DNA of 64,000 nucleotides, from the NCBI GenBank assembly GCA_009760855.2, contig WPIO01000009.1, forward strand, positions 775,001 to 839,000, in the 5' to 3' direction. Of the stretch, positions 1 to 10,619 are shown one piece after another. Each line of letters starts with the position of its first letter. Positions within the stretch are counted from its first letter, which is position 1. The DNA comes from Cristatella mucedo (taxonomy: Eukaryota; Bryozoa; Phylactolaemata; Cristatellidae). The notes beneath the pieces were generated by a model. That model made no database searches, was not told where the DNA came from, and was given only the letters and a program-made list of their open reading frames with translations. The position numbers and the translations under genes are program-made.

Positions 1-113
1 GTGCTTCTTCTCGGTGCCACTCAGCGGGTGTCGTCGTTGACTCAGAGCAGCCACATCTCGTCGGGATGGACCCGGACATTCTCAACACGGGCATCATCAT
101 TTACAATATTAAG
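1..113 (+). CDS. Kinesin-3 exon, start of FHA domain (5' end outside window)
   Basis: The open frame from base 3 reads through HLVGMDPDILNTGIIIYNIK and stops at a good donor (AAG|GTAAAT, GT at 114) in phase 0. The pattern P-H-L-V-G-[MI]-D-x-D-x-L-x-T-G-I-I-[IL]-Y is the segment that opens the forkhead-associated domain just after the motor of KIF16B/STARD9-like and KIF1-like kinesins. Kinesin-3 proteins are plus-end microtubule motors that carry membrane cargo, and the FHA domain regulates dimerisation and cargo binding. The motor domain would lie upstream, outside the window. The next two exons continue the same domain in matching phase, which makes this call firm at family level. The subfamily is inference. 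Confidence 0.8.
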
Positions 114-574
114 GTAAATGTCACGTGCTGAATATCATGCAATCGCAAGTGCCGAGCTCGGTTTACAAGTCAGCTTAATGTAGCTAGAGATTTCTGGCGA
201 TTGCTACTTGCACTTCTCCACGGGCAGCACTGCTGCCTCGACAGACGTAGCCGTGCTTCAAGCAGAGGTTAGCCGTAGCCCTAGCCGTGCAATGGGCCGC
301 ACAACCAGGACCGGCAGGACGGCAAATATAGTTTTCACTAAAATTTATTCAGTTTGCCTAGCCTTGGTGCTACAATTGCTCTTAGAATGTTCAAGCTGTT
401 GCAGTCTTGGCTGTGCTATACATCTTCGGCCAATGTGTTGCAGCACTCGTTCCATCGAGGTGCAGGTGCATTAAGCATTCTGACTGTGACCTTTTAGCGC
501 AGATTGGGTCGATCGAATTAAACTTTATGCATGCGATGGTGCGGTTGCATTAGCGTAGCCCGGTTCGTTACTAG

Positions 575-809
575 AGCGGAGTGACGAGCGTAGGAGGAGC
601 GAGCGGCGCCGACGGCATCGTGCCCGACCTTGCCCTGGAAGGACCGGGCTTAGAGGCAGAGCACTGCGATTTGGAGTACTCGTCTGGCCTCGAAGCGGGC
701 AGCAGTAGCGGTGGCAGCAGCAGCGGACTCGTGTACCTTCGCCCACGCCCCGGTGCAGCGTGCAGCATCAATGGACTGCCGGTGACCGAACCCCAACGCC
801 TATGCCAAG
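575..809 (+). CDS. Kinesin-3 exon, core of FHA domain
   Basis: The acceptor is ACTAG| at 573-574 and the frame enters in phase 0, matching the exon that ends at 113. The translation contains TSVGG, then DLALEGPGLEAEHCDLEY, then an inserted Ser/Gly run (GSSSGGSSSG), then ACSINGLPV and LCQG. This reproduces the order of FHA strands in kinesin-3 proteins: a G-R-T-x-V-G-like start, an L-x-G-x-x-L-E-x-E-H-C block and a C-S-[IV]-N-G block. The arginine usual in the G-R loop is replaced here (SVGGASG), which is odd because that residue commonly contacts phosphothreonine. The donor CAAG|GTCTGC at 810 is weak but gives phase 1, which the next exon requires. Confidence 0.8.
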
Positions 810-931
810 GTCTGCACGCTTTACGAGCCTCCGCTTGGCTGCGCTGCTTGGCTCAATGGCTCTGTGTGCACGCGACAGAGATGCTCACCAATTTCCCTAA
901 GGGTGCTGCTGCTGGTCTGCTGTCTTGCCAG

Positions 932-1014
932 GTGACGTCATACAGCTCGGACAGTCGCGGATGTTCCGTTTCAACCATCCCAGCGAGGCAGCCGAACTAA
1001 GGCGGAGACGGCTG
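932..1014 (+). CDS. Kinesin-3 exon, end of FHA domain
   Basis: The acceptor TTGCCAG| ends at 931 and the exon starts with the two bases that complete the split codon from 809. It reads DVIQLGQSRMFRFNHPSEAA and then an Arg-rich ELRRRRL. The M-F-R-F-N-H-P-x-E-A-A sequence is a very strong signature of the last FHA strand and following helix in kinesin-3 motors. The donor CTG|GTGAGT at 1015 is excellent and leaves phase 0. With 1-113 and 575-809 the FHA domain is complete, and its three introns are about 461 bp, 122 bp and unknown. Downstream coding exons before 4450 were not identified with confidence. Confidence 0.82.
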
Positions 1015-4000
1015 GTGAGTTCAGTGCTGCTGCTACCGTTGTGGCGACGAGGTGGCAGATCCTTCTGCCGCCTGCCAGTTTAACTGTGTTTCACTGGGAC
1101 AGTGGCCCTCTGGGGTCTTGTCGCTTTCGTGTGCAGGCCTTGACATTTGTTTGCAGTTGGCTGCCGACGGCTCACGGGTAAAGAGATGGACATCAGTTGT
1201 TTTAGCTTCTCAGCTGCCGTGGATGTTAGATCGCTTTCGTAGCGTATGACATGCTTACAGCTGCCCCCCCCCGTCGTGCCCTGTGCGTTTGTGCAGCTAG
1301 CTTTAATGCATCCTTGCTCTCAATGTTTATGCCACTCTTGCGAATACACGTGCATGTTCCTGTCACTGCAGCATTGCTTCGCCGCCAAGCGATGGGGAGA
1401 AGGCACCGTGCCAGCTCGCTGCATTCAAATATTTTGACCCTTGACCGTACTCTTTACGCTGCTGCTATTACTGCTGCTGCTACGAGTCTCCTACGATCGC
1501 TGCTCGAGTCAAGCTGCTTGTCTCGATGTTTTTTCCCAAGAAGTGACTGGCGCCTTTCTCGGCTGCCAATACTAATGTCGGCGCCAGGTGCTCAATGCCA
1601 GCGCGGCTGCGTTTGCTGTGGGGGCGGTGGCGCCTTTTTTAGTGACAGATGAGCGCCGACCCCTTAAGCAGTCAGAAGCAGTACGTGCCTTGAGTGCTGC
1701 TGCTCAGCTTCCGTTTTCTTTTTTCTTTTTACCCATGTCGCCCAAGGTTTCTGCTTTACCTCTGGGCCGAAATACTGCACTTTTGACATCGGCGCTTCGT
1801 TGCTTTTGCCTCGCTGCTACAGAAGCTATTTCTTCTCACATGCCGCTGGTGCCGAGGGATCGCACTTCGTATCAGCTGCTGATCGCTTTGCTGCTCGTGA
1901 GCTCGCTCAGAAGCTAGCGCGACGCAGCCAACGCGCATCGGCAGCTGCCCGATGACAGTGTGCTGCCACTCTCGGTCGGCTTGATCGAGTGGCAGCCTCA
2001 TTTAAGCCAATGCCATCAGCCTGGCCGGGACGTCTGCCTGTTCTTGTAGTCGCTGGCAGATCTGAGCACTCCGCTAAGACGGCACCACAGCGACTTCGAG
2101 CTCTTCTTCCAGCGCGGTGCTCAGACCACTGCCCTGTCACGCTCCGACAGCTTCAGCTCCGTGCTGACGAGTGGCATAGACTGCGAGTCGCCATCGCCAG
2201 TGGGTGGCTGCAGCAGCCTCGCGCAGGACGGAACCAGCAGCGACTGCTGTACTCTCTGGTGTGTGACCGCCGGCCGGGCCGGCGGCAGCTGTGCGCGCTA
2301 CTTGATTTTCGGTGGCAGCCGTGCGACAATTCGGCGCTACTGCCGTCCGGTTTTGCCCGGATGTAGTGTGGTGTGCAGAACAGTTTGGACCCGCAGAGTT
2401 ATGCAAAAAGTGGTAAAAGGCCGTCAACGGGCCCGCGGTATTTGGATTGACCGGAACGGAAAATGCAGGCCTCAAAAAGCAGCGAAGGAAATGTCAGTGT
2501 TCAATGAGATATTGAATCTTGTTTGCCTTTTCTCGTAAACGTTTTGCTTGCTTTTATCAGTTTTACAATGCTTTAATATATTGGCTATATTCTGGCAAAT
2601 TTGCTTGTTGTACTACGCACCTAAGAACGGATTATGTAGCTGTAAAAGAAAAGACGGCTGTATCGAGTCGTCCGTGAGAGTTGAACCGACGTCCTCTGAA
2701 TCAGTGGTGGGCATATACATTTGAGCAACTCCCCTACCGAGCAGGACATTTCCTTTCTTTACTGTCGAATGCCATGTCATCCCAGTGATGGGGTTGTGCT
2801 ACACAATTCATTTTGTCGGTTGTGACACATTTCTATTTATATGGGTAAGCAGCCAGAGGCCCCCTCGAACATCTTTACGGTAGTCTTGAAGGCTGGCAAG
2901 GTCGTGACATGCCCAGCATGTCACGAAGTTGGGTTGCACATTGCAGTCACAGTTGGAGGAGAAATACCTGCATAGCTTTGCTTGCAGGCCACTGTGTAGT
3001 GCAGCAAGCAGCTGACACTGCCGACCAGACACACCTGAGTGAACATCCTAGGCAATCTCTGATCACACGATCTCTGATCACACGAGACATGTGTGAGTTG
3101 AGCACCCCATTGGTCGTCGTATTTACGCAGGTTTCAGGGAATTTCCAAGCTATAGCTTTGTGTGTAAGATATAATTATTACAGCAGTATGTTTGCCATTG
3201 ATATCCTAGAATTTAATGTTAAACCAGACAGTATTCTCTATAAGGATTTTATATCTTGGATGCAAATGAAAGTGCTGCAAAGAAATGAGCAGTTCTTGCA
3301 TGATTATTGAGAATTTTCTTATGTGTAAATGTGCCACCCATTGCAAACGCATGCATACATGCAAGCTAACGATTTTTCGATTCATGTTGCACATAGGTGT
3401 CCAAGTAGTCCATCGCATACGACAGCTGAAGATGACAGCCTGACCGAGACCAGGTACGATGTTCGGCAGCGCTGTGGCAACGGTGAATGCCCACCGTGCA
3501 CGAGTAACCGCTGCATTCACATGCGTAGCTAGTAGCTGTATATATTCTTTGAAGATGTAAGCATGAATTTACTTTGATATTGTATCCATTTCACAAATAT
3601 CTGCAAGCACATGTGGGTATGAGAGACCTGTAGGTTCGGCCAATCAAAATTTGTAGTTAAGCAAGGAAAGACAAGCTTTCGATGCTTAAGTGGATATTAT
3701 GTTGAATTGCTGCATTCAATTTGCTTCAAAATTGTCCAGCCTTGAACCATGTATGACTTCGAGAAAGCTGCTCGTGTTCAAGATATAAATCAGTTGCTGA
3801 ATGTGCATGGACTTCTATCGTGACACTCCTGACAGCAGCCTAAACTCACCGACGAAAGCTAAAAATAAACAATTTCAATGCTTAAGGCTTCGAGTGTTTT
3901 GTTTGACGAAGGTTTGTAGAAACTAGCATCTATCACTCTAATAAATACTCGATGACTGATCCTACAAATGTGAGTACAGCCTGTTGCTTAATAATGCGAA

Positions 4001-4449
4001 TAGATTGTAAGACTTGTAAGCGGCAGCAGCATTCAGTACCCCACCAAGCACGTCATTTTTCAGAGACAGCCTGCTATGTGGTCATTCTCGGAAAATAGGA
4101 GAAAAGTGAATAAGTTACATGCAGATCCAGAGCTAATGTTATTAGTGTGCCGAACCACTGAAGTAAGGCTAGCAGACCCATTCCCCCTGTGCAGTGTTAG
4201 CCACTCTCTAGCTGCAGGGAGTTAACATGCCCTGACATAGCCAAAAGGCTGACACTCGGAGCAGTTTTATCGGATTTGAATGGCTTCGACTGGCGCATTT
4301 ATGCTGCTTTGTGAAATTAGCCGGAGTATGTTATGTCATGCGCTGCTCTTCTGTGACTATGCGGTCGGTCGACTTCGAGCCGGCACCAGGGTTATCTGCA
4401 CGTCTTTGTTTGAAGCAGTGCCATATCTTTCTACTCATTGTGTCGGCAG
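1015..4449. other. Intronic or unassigned host DNA with possible exons
   Basis: No exon could be fixed here. The GC-richer part (about 1050-2480) has overlapping open frames on both strands, typical of biased composition. The best candidate piece is around 2130-2270, where one frame gives a Ser-rich stretch (SRSDSFSSVLTSGIDCESP) of the kind that follows FHA domains, while a second frame across the same bases is also open. A tRNA-like segment on the minus strand at about 2665-2735 has a B-box-like GGTTCAACTC and may be a SINE or tRNA relic. The stretch 2500-4260 is AT-richer with short frames only, and I see nothing coding there. Confidence 0.4.
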
Positions 4450-4664
4450 CTATGGAGCAGAGTTGTCGCAAGACTCGAGCTGGCCTCACCTGCCATCGCG
4501 AAAGCAGTCAGCTGCACTCTGGCGGGAGGAAGGTCATCTAGCCACACTGGTCCGACAGGAGCGCCATCTGGCGGCACTCATAGCAGCTAATGAAGCACTC
4601 CGAGACAGAGCCAGGCGGGAGGTGGCAACTGCCAGAGACAGGCTCGAGGCTGACAGACAGAAGC
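4450..4664 (+). CDS. Coiled-coil exon of a host gene
   Basis: The acceptor GTCGGCAG| ends at 4449. One base completes a previous codon and the frame then reads YGAELSQDSSWPHLP followed by a heptad-rich helix (ALWREEGHLATLVRQERHL, then EALRDRARREVATARDRLEA). The donor AAGC|GTAAGC at 4665 leaves phase 1. The Leu/Ala/Arg/Glu pattern is a classic coiled coil. It lies 3.4 kb downstream of the kinesin-3 FHA exons on the same strand, and kinesin-3 tails normally carry coiled coils after the FHA domain, so membership of that gene is plausible but not shown. The alternative is an independent centrosomal or ciliary coiled-coil gene. Confidence 0.6.
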
Positions 4665-4908
4665 GTAAGCATGCCAAAGCAGCTTCCGCCACCCCATTGC
4701 CGCTGACCCATCGCCCTGCTCCCGACTTTCATCTCAGGCACTGAGGACTTGCTTCGCTCTGGAGCGCATTATTTTTATATGTGCGCACCGTTTTGTGCAC
4801 TAATGCCCCGCAACTTTGAAGCTAGGCTGCTTAATGCCAGCTGCCTGGTGCTAGGCTGCTTAATGCTATGTGTGGATGTCTACTGAACCAATTGCATTCC
4901 CTATATAG

Positions 4909-5094
4909 ATTCCGTGCAGGTTCGGAAGGACTTACAGGCCATTATTACTTTGCGGCAAGGCTACATGTCGACTTGCAAGCAGCAAGGCAAACGATGGGAC
5001 TGCAGCCGCACAAGTCAGACCGAGGCAGCTGCAGTCTCTTCTATCAGAGAGACGTTCCGAGGGACCCAAACTGAGGGCACGGATCTCAGACAAG
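4909..5094 (+). CDS. Host exon continuing the coiled-coil protein
   Basis: The acceptor CTATATAG| ends at 4908. The exon begins with two bases, matching the phase-1 end at 4664, and reads SVQVRKDLQAIITLRQGYMS and then a polar stretch ending GTDLRQ. The donor CAAG|GTTGGC at 5095 gives phase 1. An alternative acceptor GTGCAG| at 4920 would put the exon in a frame that stops soon after, so the upstream acceptor is preferred. I do not recognise the sequence. The evidence is splice consensus and phase rather than homology. Confidence 0.55.
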
Positions 5095-5330
5095 GTTGGC
5101 ACTTACAACGCGAGTAATATTACTATGAATACGGCAGCTTACACTGCTCTGCTGCAGCTTGGTATTGCACCATACACCGATCGATCCTGATAAATGTCGC
5201 TTCCGTTTGACAATGCCAATATTTCCAATGCAAGCAAGAATCCTAAATCAAGTTTGGGTGGGGTTATTACCTGTAGCAAGTCTTCATGTCGGCTGAGCTA
5301 TGAGACAAACCCGAATGCCAAGGGACTCAG

Positions 5331-5590
5331 CTGATAGTCGGTCAAACTGGCCCAGTCCTTTGACAGAGCCCATAGCAAGCTCTGAGCAACAAGGCTACAG
5401 TGCAGCCAATGCACAGATCCAACAGGCTGTTCATGCATCCGCAAGCTTTGTTATCTGGTCGTGGGGTTCAGCTAAAGATCCGAACTTGCTCGTAAGGCAA
5501 CTTGTGGCATTCTACCAGAATCCTGGATCGCCGGCAGTTATTTTGGATACTGCTATGACAAGGCAAGTCATGCTTCTCCTTCAGCCTTTG
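5331..5590 (+). CDS. Host exon, helical or disordered region
   Basis: The acceptor GGACTCAG| ends at 5330, and two bases complete the codon carried over from 5094. The frame reads DSRSNWPSPLTEPIASSEQQ and then a more structured part, with KDPNLLVRQLVAFYQNPGSP and AVILDTAMTRQVMLLLQPL. The donor TTTG|GTACGT at 5591 is strong and leaves phase 0. The second half looks like amphipathic helices. No family is recognised. Confidence 0.55.
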
Positions 5591-5828
5591 GTACGTTGCC
5601 ACTTCCTCTGAATTCATTTCGGCAAAGTCTTATTATGGAATGGTAGTTCGAATGGTTGAACGTTTGACCTTACCTTAATGAGGCTAGACTTTCAAGGCTG
5701 TAGACCCAAATGCTAGCTGCACTTTAAGGTTGGCGACTCATAACTCTCAAGTATAGGGCATTTGTATGAATGGGACAACGCACTAAAGAACCCGAGAGAA
5801 TTTTTCAACTTGCTAGCACCAGCCCCAA

Positions 5829-6015
5829 CCCGAACCCCCAGCCCGAACCCCCAACCCGAACCCCCAGCCCGAACATCCAACCCGAACCCCCAACCCGAAC
5901 CCCCAACCCGAACTTCCAACCCGAACCCCCAACCCGAACCCCCAACCCGAACTTCCAAGCCGAACCCCCAATCCGAACCCCCAAGCCGAACCCCCAAGCC
6001 GAACCCTCAACCTGA
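5829..6015 (+). repeat. 13-bp minisatellite (CCCGAACCCCCAA)n
   Basis: There are about 14 head-to-tail copies of a 13-bp unit CCCGAACCCCCAA. Some copies read CCCGAACTTCCAA or GCCGAACCCCCAA, and the array decays at its right end. Because 13 is not a multiple of three, all frames give Pro/Asn/Thr/Glu- or Gly-rich periodic peptides, so the apparent open frames across it on both strands are artefacts. It sits in the intron between the exons ending at 5590 and starting at 6385. Confidence 0.95.
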
Positions 6016-6384
6016 AGCCAATCCCATTAACACCATCAACACCTCAAGCAGTGTTGCTGCCTGACACATGCTCCAAGGGTACCTACCGTATAGCATGCCC
6101 ACTCCCGGACCTGATACTTGGCCTATTCCCTCCACACGCAGGCAGATCTCTGCGTGATCAGCCTGCAGTTAGTCAACACCAACCTGAGCAGTATTTTATG
6201 GTGGGTGAGAATTACTTAATCTCATTATCACCACAGCACCGCCAGTCTCATGATCACCACAATACTTCATAGCACACCAGCGATTTTCGAGAGTACAAGC
6301 AGGTGCATAGCATGCAATCAAATTAAACTAGTGTGAGAGCACTCATAATCTTTGATTTCAGCTAAATCCTATGCTGCTCTTTAG

Positions 6385-6633
6385 TTACTATTTGATGGCA
6401 TTGACAATATTGTAGACCAGTGTGTTACTTCCGGTGATGTGGTGGACCAATCCAATGCTGAGATGGCCGCGCAGCAGCAGCAGGCATGCCAGCTCTGGCA
6501 AGGTCGTTTAAAAGCAGCTGCTCAGAAAGAGCTCGTCATGCGAGTGGACGAGCTGATGCAGGAAAGCGCTATCAAATCCATGGAAGTGGCTTTCGTGCAA
6601 GATTTGAAGCAGTCCTACCAGGGCATTGTCGAG
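6385..6633 (+). CDS. Host coiled-coil exon
   Basis: The acceptor CTCTTTAG| ends at 6384 with phase 0, consistent with 5590. The 83 codons start LLFDGIDNIVDQCVTSGDVV, pass through a Gln-rich helix (MAAQQQQACQLWQGRLK) and end with VAFVQDLKQSYQGIVE. The donor GAG|GTATGA at 6634 leaves phase 0. Length, phase and the helical character with no Pro or Gly breaks support a real exon of a long coiled-coil protein. Homology is unassigned. Confidence 0.62.
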
Positions 6634-6796
6634 GTATGACACATCTTCCCCTCCTCGCTCGTGCATCACCCCTCCCCTGTTAGGGTAGCGGTCTCAGCCT
6701 GACCGTCAAGCCCATTGCCGCTGCTCTCTTTCTAAATGACTGCAAGTCACCCACACCACTTGCAGTTTGTTTTCCAAGTGAGCTGTCGGTCCTCAG

Positions 6797-6901
6797 TACT
6801 ACCGCGACTTAGCCACATTGATGCAGGACAGAACAATGCACACGATCTCCAGCATTCAGCAAGGGCTGCACTGCCCGCGAAAGCTGACATCTCGACTTCT
6901 G
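6797..6901 (+). CDS. Host exon, short helical segment
   Basis: The acceptor GTCCTCAG| ends at 6796. The frame reads YYRDLATLMQDRTMHTISSI, continues QQGLHCPRK and ends at a moderate donor CTG|GTGCAG at 6902, phase 0 on both sides. It joins the exon ending at 6633 without changing frame. The 3' boundary is the least certain of this chain. Confidence 0.5.
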
Positions 6902-6947
6902 GTGCAGTTAGGGCACTTTATTTTATCACTGTCGTTCTTAGGCTCAG

Positions 6948-7046
6948 CGGCAGATGGAAATACGTGGGGAGCCCTGCAGCTATATAGAGGAAGCAACTGC
7001 AGAAGAGGAGATAGTGCATTGGCTAGATCCTCAAGTGCCAGGAAGC
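6948..7046 (+). CDS. Host exon, acidic helical segment
   Basis: The acceptor AGGCTCAG| ends at 6947. The 33 codons read RQMEIRGEPCSYIEEATAEE and then EIVHWLDPQVPGS. The strong donor AGC|GTAAGT lies at 7047, phase 0 both sides. The W-L-D-P tail and acidic helix look like conserved sequence but I cannot name the family. Confidence 0.58.
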
Positions 7047-7600
7047 GTAAGTCGGCTCTTGTCTCACGCAGCTGCTGATAAGAAAAGAACTCGATGGTGT
7101 AGGCAGTGCCTACTGCAAAGCAGATCAGCCTGCCAGTCGTTTTTTTTTTGGGGGGTCAGGTGCTCTTTTGCCCGCCACTAAGTGCCGGCCAACAGAGAAA
7201 AGCTTTTCTAGCTTGCTCGCTGAGCCTTGGTAAGCTGCATTTCACAGCACGGTGTCCCTACTCGAACGTCCCAGCTGCAGCCCTGTCCCTCCTTTTACCA
7301 CGTCCTCTCTGTGTACGACGATTCTACATCACGGGCCATGTTCCCCTTCTCTTGTGCATGACAGCTGCTGGTCTTGTCTGGCAGACTAAACGAGATGCCT
7401 AACCACTGTTTACTTCTGATGAGCTAATTGCCGAAGAGAGGAAGTCGACAAGAATTTATGAGCTACCTGGTCGGTTTAAAAATGAAGATGCATCAACACA
7501 CCCGAATGTCACAGACGACCAGAGGAGTAGAATTTTCAGCATATTTGCATGTCAAGAAATGTATGTCTAGAAATTTAGTACTGTTTGCGTGCCATCCAAA

Positions 7601-7645
7601 TGTCTCATTATTATTATTGTTATTATTATTATTATTATTATTATA
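7601..7645 (+). repeat. (ATT)n microsatellite
   Basis: TTATTATTATTGTTATTATT and further ATT units. Similar ATT tails end the family A LINEs elsewhere in the window, but no LINE 3' end is recognisable just upstream, so this is listed only as a simple repeat. Confidence 0.85.
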
Positions 7646-7823
7646 CATTAAGTAATGTACATAAGCTTTTCGCTCACATCGACTCAGCTTGCTCGTTGGC
7701 TGCATTTCGTATGTGTCGAAGCCTAAACCGTCTGACGTAACAAACCGGTGTGACGACAAATAGAGACGTACTCATCTTGTTATTCCTTTCCCTTGAGGAC
7801 GTTTTTGCTAATCATTCCTTCAG

Positions 7824-7946
7824 CCATCGTCAATGGAGGTGATCCTCTTGCTGAACGGAAGACGATTTAATATGCAATACCTTGAGATTTTGGATAGGCA
7901 ATGGATTGCCAGATGTAGACTGGATGCTTTTGAAAATGCGTCTTAG
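7824..7946 (+). CDS. Possible terminal exon of the coiled-coil gene
   Basis: The acceptor CATTCCTTCAG| ends at 7823 and the frame enters in phase 0, matching the donor at 7047. It reads PSSMEVILLLNGRRFNMQYL, EILDRQWIARCRLDAFENAS and then TAG at 7944-7946. If used, it would end the gene that includes 4450-7046. A further candidate, between about 7420 and 7547 (containing RKSTRIYELPGRFKNEDAS) with a donor GAAAT|GTATGT, does not splice in phase to this exon, so the 3' end of this gene remains open. Confidence 0.42.
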   Translation, partial: PSSMEVILLLNGRRFNMQYLEILDRQWIARCRLDAFENAS

Positions 7947-8022
7947 CAGCTTTGTTTGATTTGGCATTGGGTTAGATACTCGTTACCCTACCCAGCAGAT
8001 GGTGCACTGCAATACTACACAC

Positions 8023-8080
8023 ACTCTCTCACTCTCACTCTCACTCTCCCTCTCCCACTCTCCCACTCTCCCACTCTCCC

Positions 8081-8127
<47 letters not shown>
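8023..8127 (+). repeat. (CT)n microsatellite
   Basis: Imperfect CTCTCACTCT units lead into a pure (TC)n tract of roughly 45 bp. Leu/Ser-rich open frames across it are artefacts of the repeat. Confidence 0.95.
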
Positions 8128-8130
<3 letters not shown>

Positions 8131-8594
8131 AGTCTGCACTATCCATCTAATCTAACAGCATCGCCGCCGGATTTAAATGTCTCTCCCTGATCTTTGCCTT
8201 TCACGGTGCCTAGCTGCAGGGACGTCGTAGGGTAGGGGCTGTCGCTGGTTGCTGGGCCTCGTCGGCAAACGTCTGAGGCAAAGCAGCAAGAAAGATGTCG
8301 CAGTGCATCGCAGTAGACAGTTTCTGCATCCACACCGAGATATTGGTGCAGAGCTTGGATGTAGCTAGCCGGCTGAGCATGCATTCGCCTCTGTTCCAAG
8401 GATAAGTATAGCGGTAGTCCATCACTGGCTTGGTGAGTCGAGTAGGAGTAGAATTGGTCAACAATGCAGCTGGTTCCCCTGTGGCATTCATGCATGCGTT
8501 TTCTCCAGACCTCGCGCCAAACAACTATTGATATCTCACTGTTAGCTATCTGGTAAACCCCTGTAGGACTCCAGCTAGCGGTTGGTCATTGCAG

Positions 8595-9783
8595 TTTCCA
8601 GCACGTGCTTGTGACGACCAGGAAGCAGAGGCGAATGGTCTTGAAAGTGAAGGCTTGCGATCTGCTACCGGAGGAGGGAGTCGAAAGGATTTCGTGGTCG
8701 CCGAAGCTGTCGCCGACACATCGACAGCCGCGACGCCTAGCACCTATCATCTGGCGCCTTTTTCGGCCAGAGTCACGTCGGGGCTCTATCCGATTGGAAG
8801 CGGCAGAAAGCAAAGCACCGGTAGGCGCAGCGATGGCTCGAATGGCAGGGCCAGCTTGAGCAGTGGTGGTGGAGCTGCTGGACCGTGCTTTGCCACAGGA
8901 AATCGTCAGTGGCTGGAGTTCGCCAAGGCGAAGCCTCAGGCCGCCACTACCGGACAGGGTAAAACCAGTGGACCTGGGTCGTCGCGAAAGACCCCGCCGG
9001 CGCCGGGAGCGCCGGCAGCGGTGGCCGGGCAACGGCGGTTTCGCACGGCTGCAAAGTCGGCACCGGCATCTGAAGGCGGCAGCCGAGTCGCCGCTCTTGC
9101 CGACTCTCGGCCGCCGGCGGCTCACCCGTCTGGAGCCTCGCCTAGCCCCAACTCTGCAGCTGCGTCAGGGGCGGTGGCGAGCAGAGTCGCCAGAAGTAGG
9201 GCGAGAGCTGCTTGGCTCCAAGCTGCCGCCGGCACACTTTCCCGACGTGGCAGCGGCAGACATAGCTCCCCAGCGCCGAAGCCTCGGCCAGCAGTCTGGG
9301 CTGCAGCTTCGGTGTCGTCGCAGAAGATCGAGAGAGGCGGCGCCGGCGGCGGCCTCCGAAGTGCAGCTCGGCGCTCGAGCAGCCTTCAGCCGCAGCCAGT
9401 GTTGGAGCGAAGGCAGACGAGAACGAGGCCGTTGATGGCGCGACGGGCCGCTAGTCTGTCGCCAGCGTCTCGTCATTCAAGCACAGTGGACTCAGGCCGC
9501 CCTGCGAGGTCGCTGGGGCCGAAGCTGAAGCCGGCAGGGCTCGGACGGCCTAAGGCCGCCCTGACCGCCGATAGCAACCGATGCCGACCGCGGATCGAGC
9601 CTGCTGAGAAGCCAGGGACAGAAACCGAACGAAGAAAGACGACGGGACGTACGGTGCTGCGTGCGAGTCCGAAGCAATCAAACTCCAGCCTGCCGAACGA
9701 GAAAAATGGTCGTTCCCTCGAACTTAGGGAGCAGGGAGTGGTGCGTCTTCCGTCTGTTCAAGCCGCCGGTTCCACCAGAAAGC
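8595..9783 (+). CDS. Long Ser/Ala/Arg/Pro-rich disordered exon
   Basis: The acceptor GTCATTGCAG| ends at 8594 and the strong donor AAAGC|GTAAGTATC starts at 9784. Between them one frame is open for 396 codons plus one base. It starts FPARACDDQEAEANGLESEG and then becomes low-complexity and basic (Ser, Ala, Arg, Lys, Pro, Gly), including APKPRPAVWAAASVSSQKIE. There are no domains, membrane segments or clear repeats. Such tracts are common in microtubule-binding tails. A second + frame is open over part of it (8863-9435), and a minus frame is open too, reflecting GC-rich codons, so the frame choice rests on length and on both splice sites. It could be part of the upstream gene or the start of another. 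Confidence 0.5.
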
Positions 9784-10078
9784 GTAAGTATCTGTTCCAA
9801 AGTCTCTGTCGCTGCATTGCAAACTTGAGAGGCTGCATTGACAGGAAAGCAAAAATGGCGAGGAGGCAGCTGCACACATTCAGAAAAAAGTTATATTTCC
9901 GGCGGCTGCTAAATATTTATCGCCTATACTTGTAAACCAAAATCTTCTGTTTGATTAAAACCCCGCCGGGCATATTTGAAATCATGTGCAGAAATTTGGC
10001 TGGAGTCAACTATGCGGGCATGTATACGCGTATTAAATATATTTAAAGGTATATTCCCTATATATTCAGGTATGTATC

Positions 10079-10360
10079 CAGTGGCAGAGCCAGGGGCAGG
10101 GGGCATTCCCCCTACAGCATTACAGCGACTTGAGCCGCCCCTATTTCTAAGCTTCCGAGCGTAGCCAACTACAAAATTATTTCTCAATTCTACTCGATTA
10201 GCATCCACCGAGTTCGGATCGAATGAACAGTAATTTTGCAACATAATTTGTTATTAATTGCTGGTCTGGCCCGCTTCTGTGAAAATCATAAGAATCTTGT
10301 CCTTACATAAAAATTTGCTGATCTTGTCACTCCCTGATGAAAATCCTGGCTCTCCCACAG
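10079..10360. mobile_element. Non-autonomous hAT-type DNA transposon (MITE)
   Basis: The left end is CAGTGGCAGAGCCAGG and the right end, read on the opposite strand, is CTGTGGGAGAGCCAGG, giving 16-bp terminal inverted repeats with two mismatches. The flanks are TATGTATC (10071-10078) and TATATATC (10361-10368), a near-perfect 8-bp target-site duplication, the length produced by hAT transposases. The 282-bp body has no coding potential. Confidence 0.82.
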
Positions 10361-10619
10361 TATATATCAATATATGCGGCTAGTAACCTGCATGTTAGTT
10401 ATAATCGTCAGCAGCTATTATTGCTTCGTCATCGTAGATCAAATGCATTCCTAGATATTAATGCCGTTGGTAAGATTCATTAACTATGCATTAACAAACA
10501 GAAAAGCACCCGGAGCCGCCAGCTCAGACGCCGCTGGTTGGGCGGGAACTGCGAGCAGAGTACCTGCTCGTTTGTTATTCCTATCATTGTCTCAAACCGC
10601 TCAGCACGCTCCCCCACGT

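Noticed and set aside
208-474. Short plus-strand frame between the first two kinesin exons
   Set aside because: It lies in an intron defined by phase-matched splice sites, with no recognisable sequence.
2665-2735. Minus-strand tRNA gene
   Set aside because: A B-box-like GGTTCAACTC is present but I could not fold a full cloverleaf with a paired acceptor stem, so a SINE or relic is more likely.
5713-6064. Pro/Asn- and Gly-rich proteins around 5713-6064 in several frames
   Set aside because: They come from a 13-bp minisatellite, which opens all frames; real exons flank it in phase.
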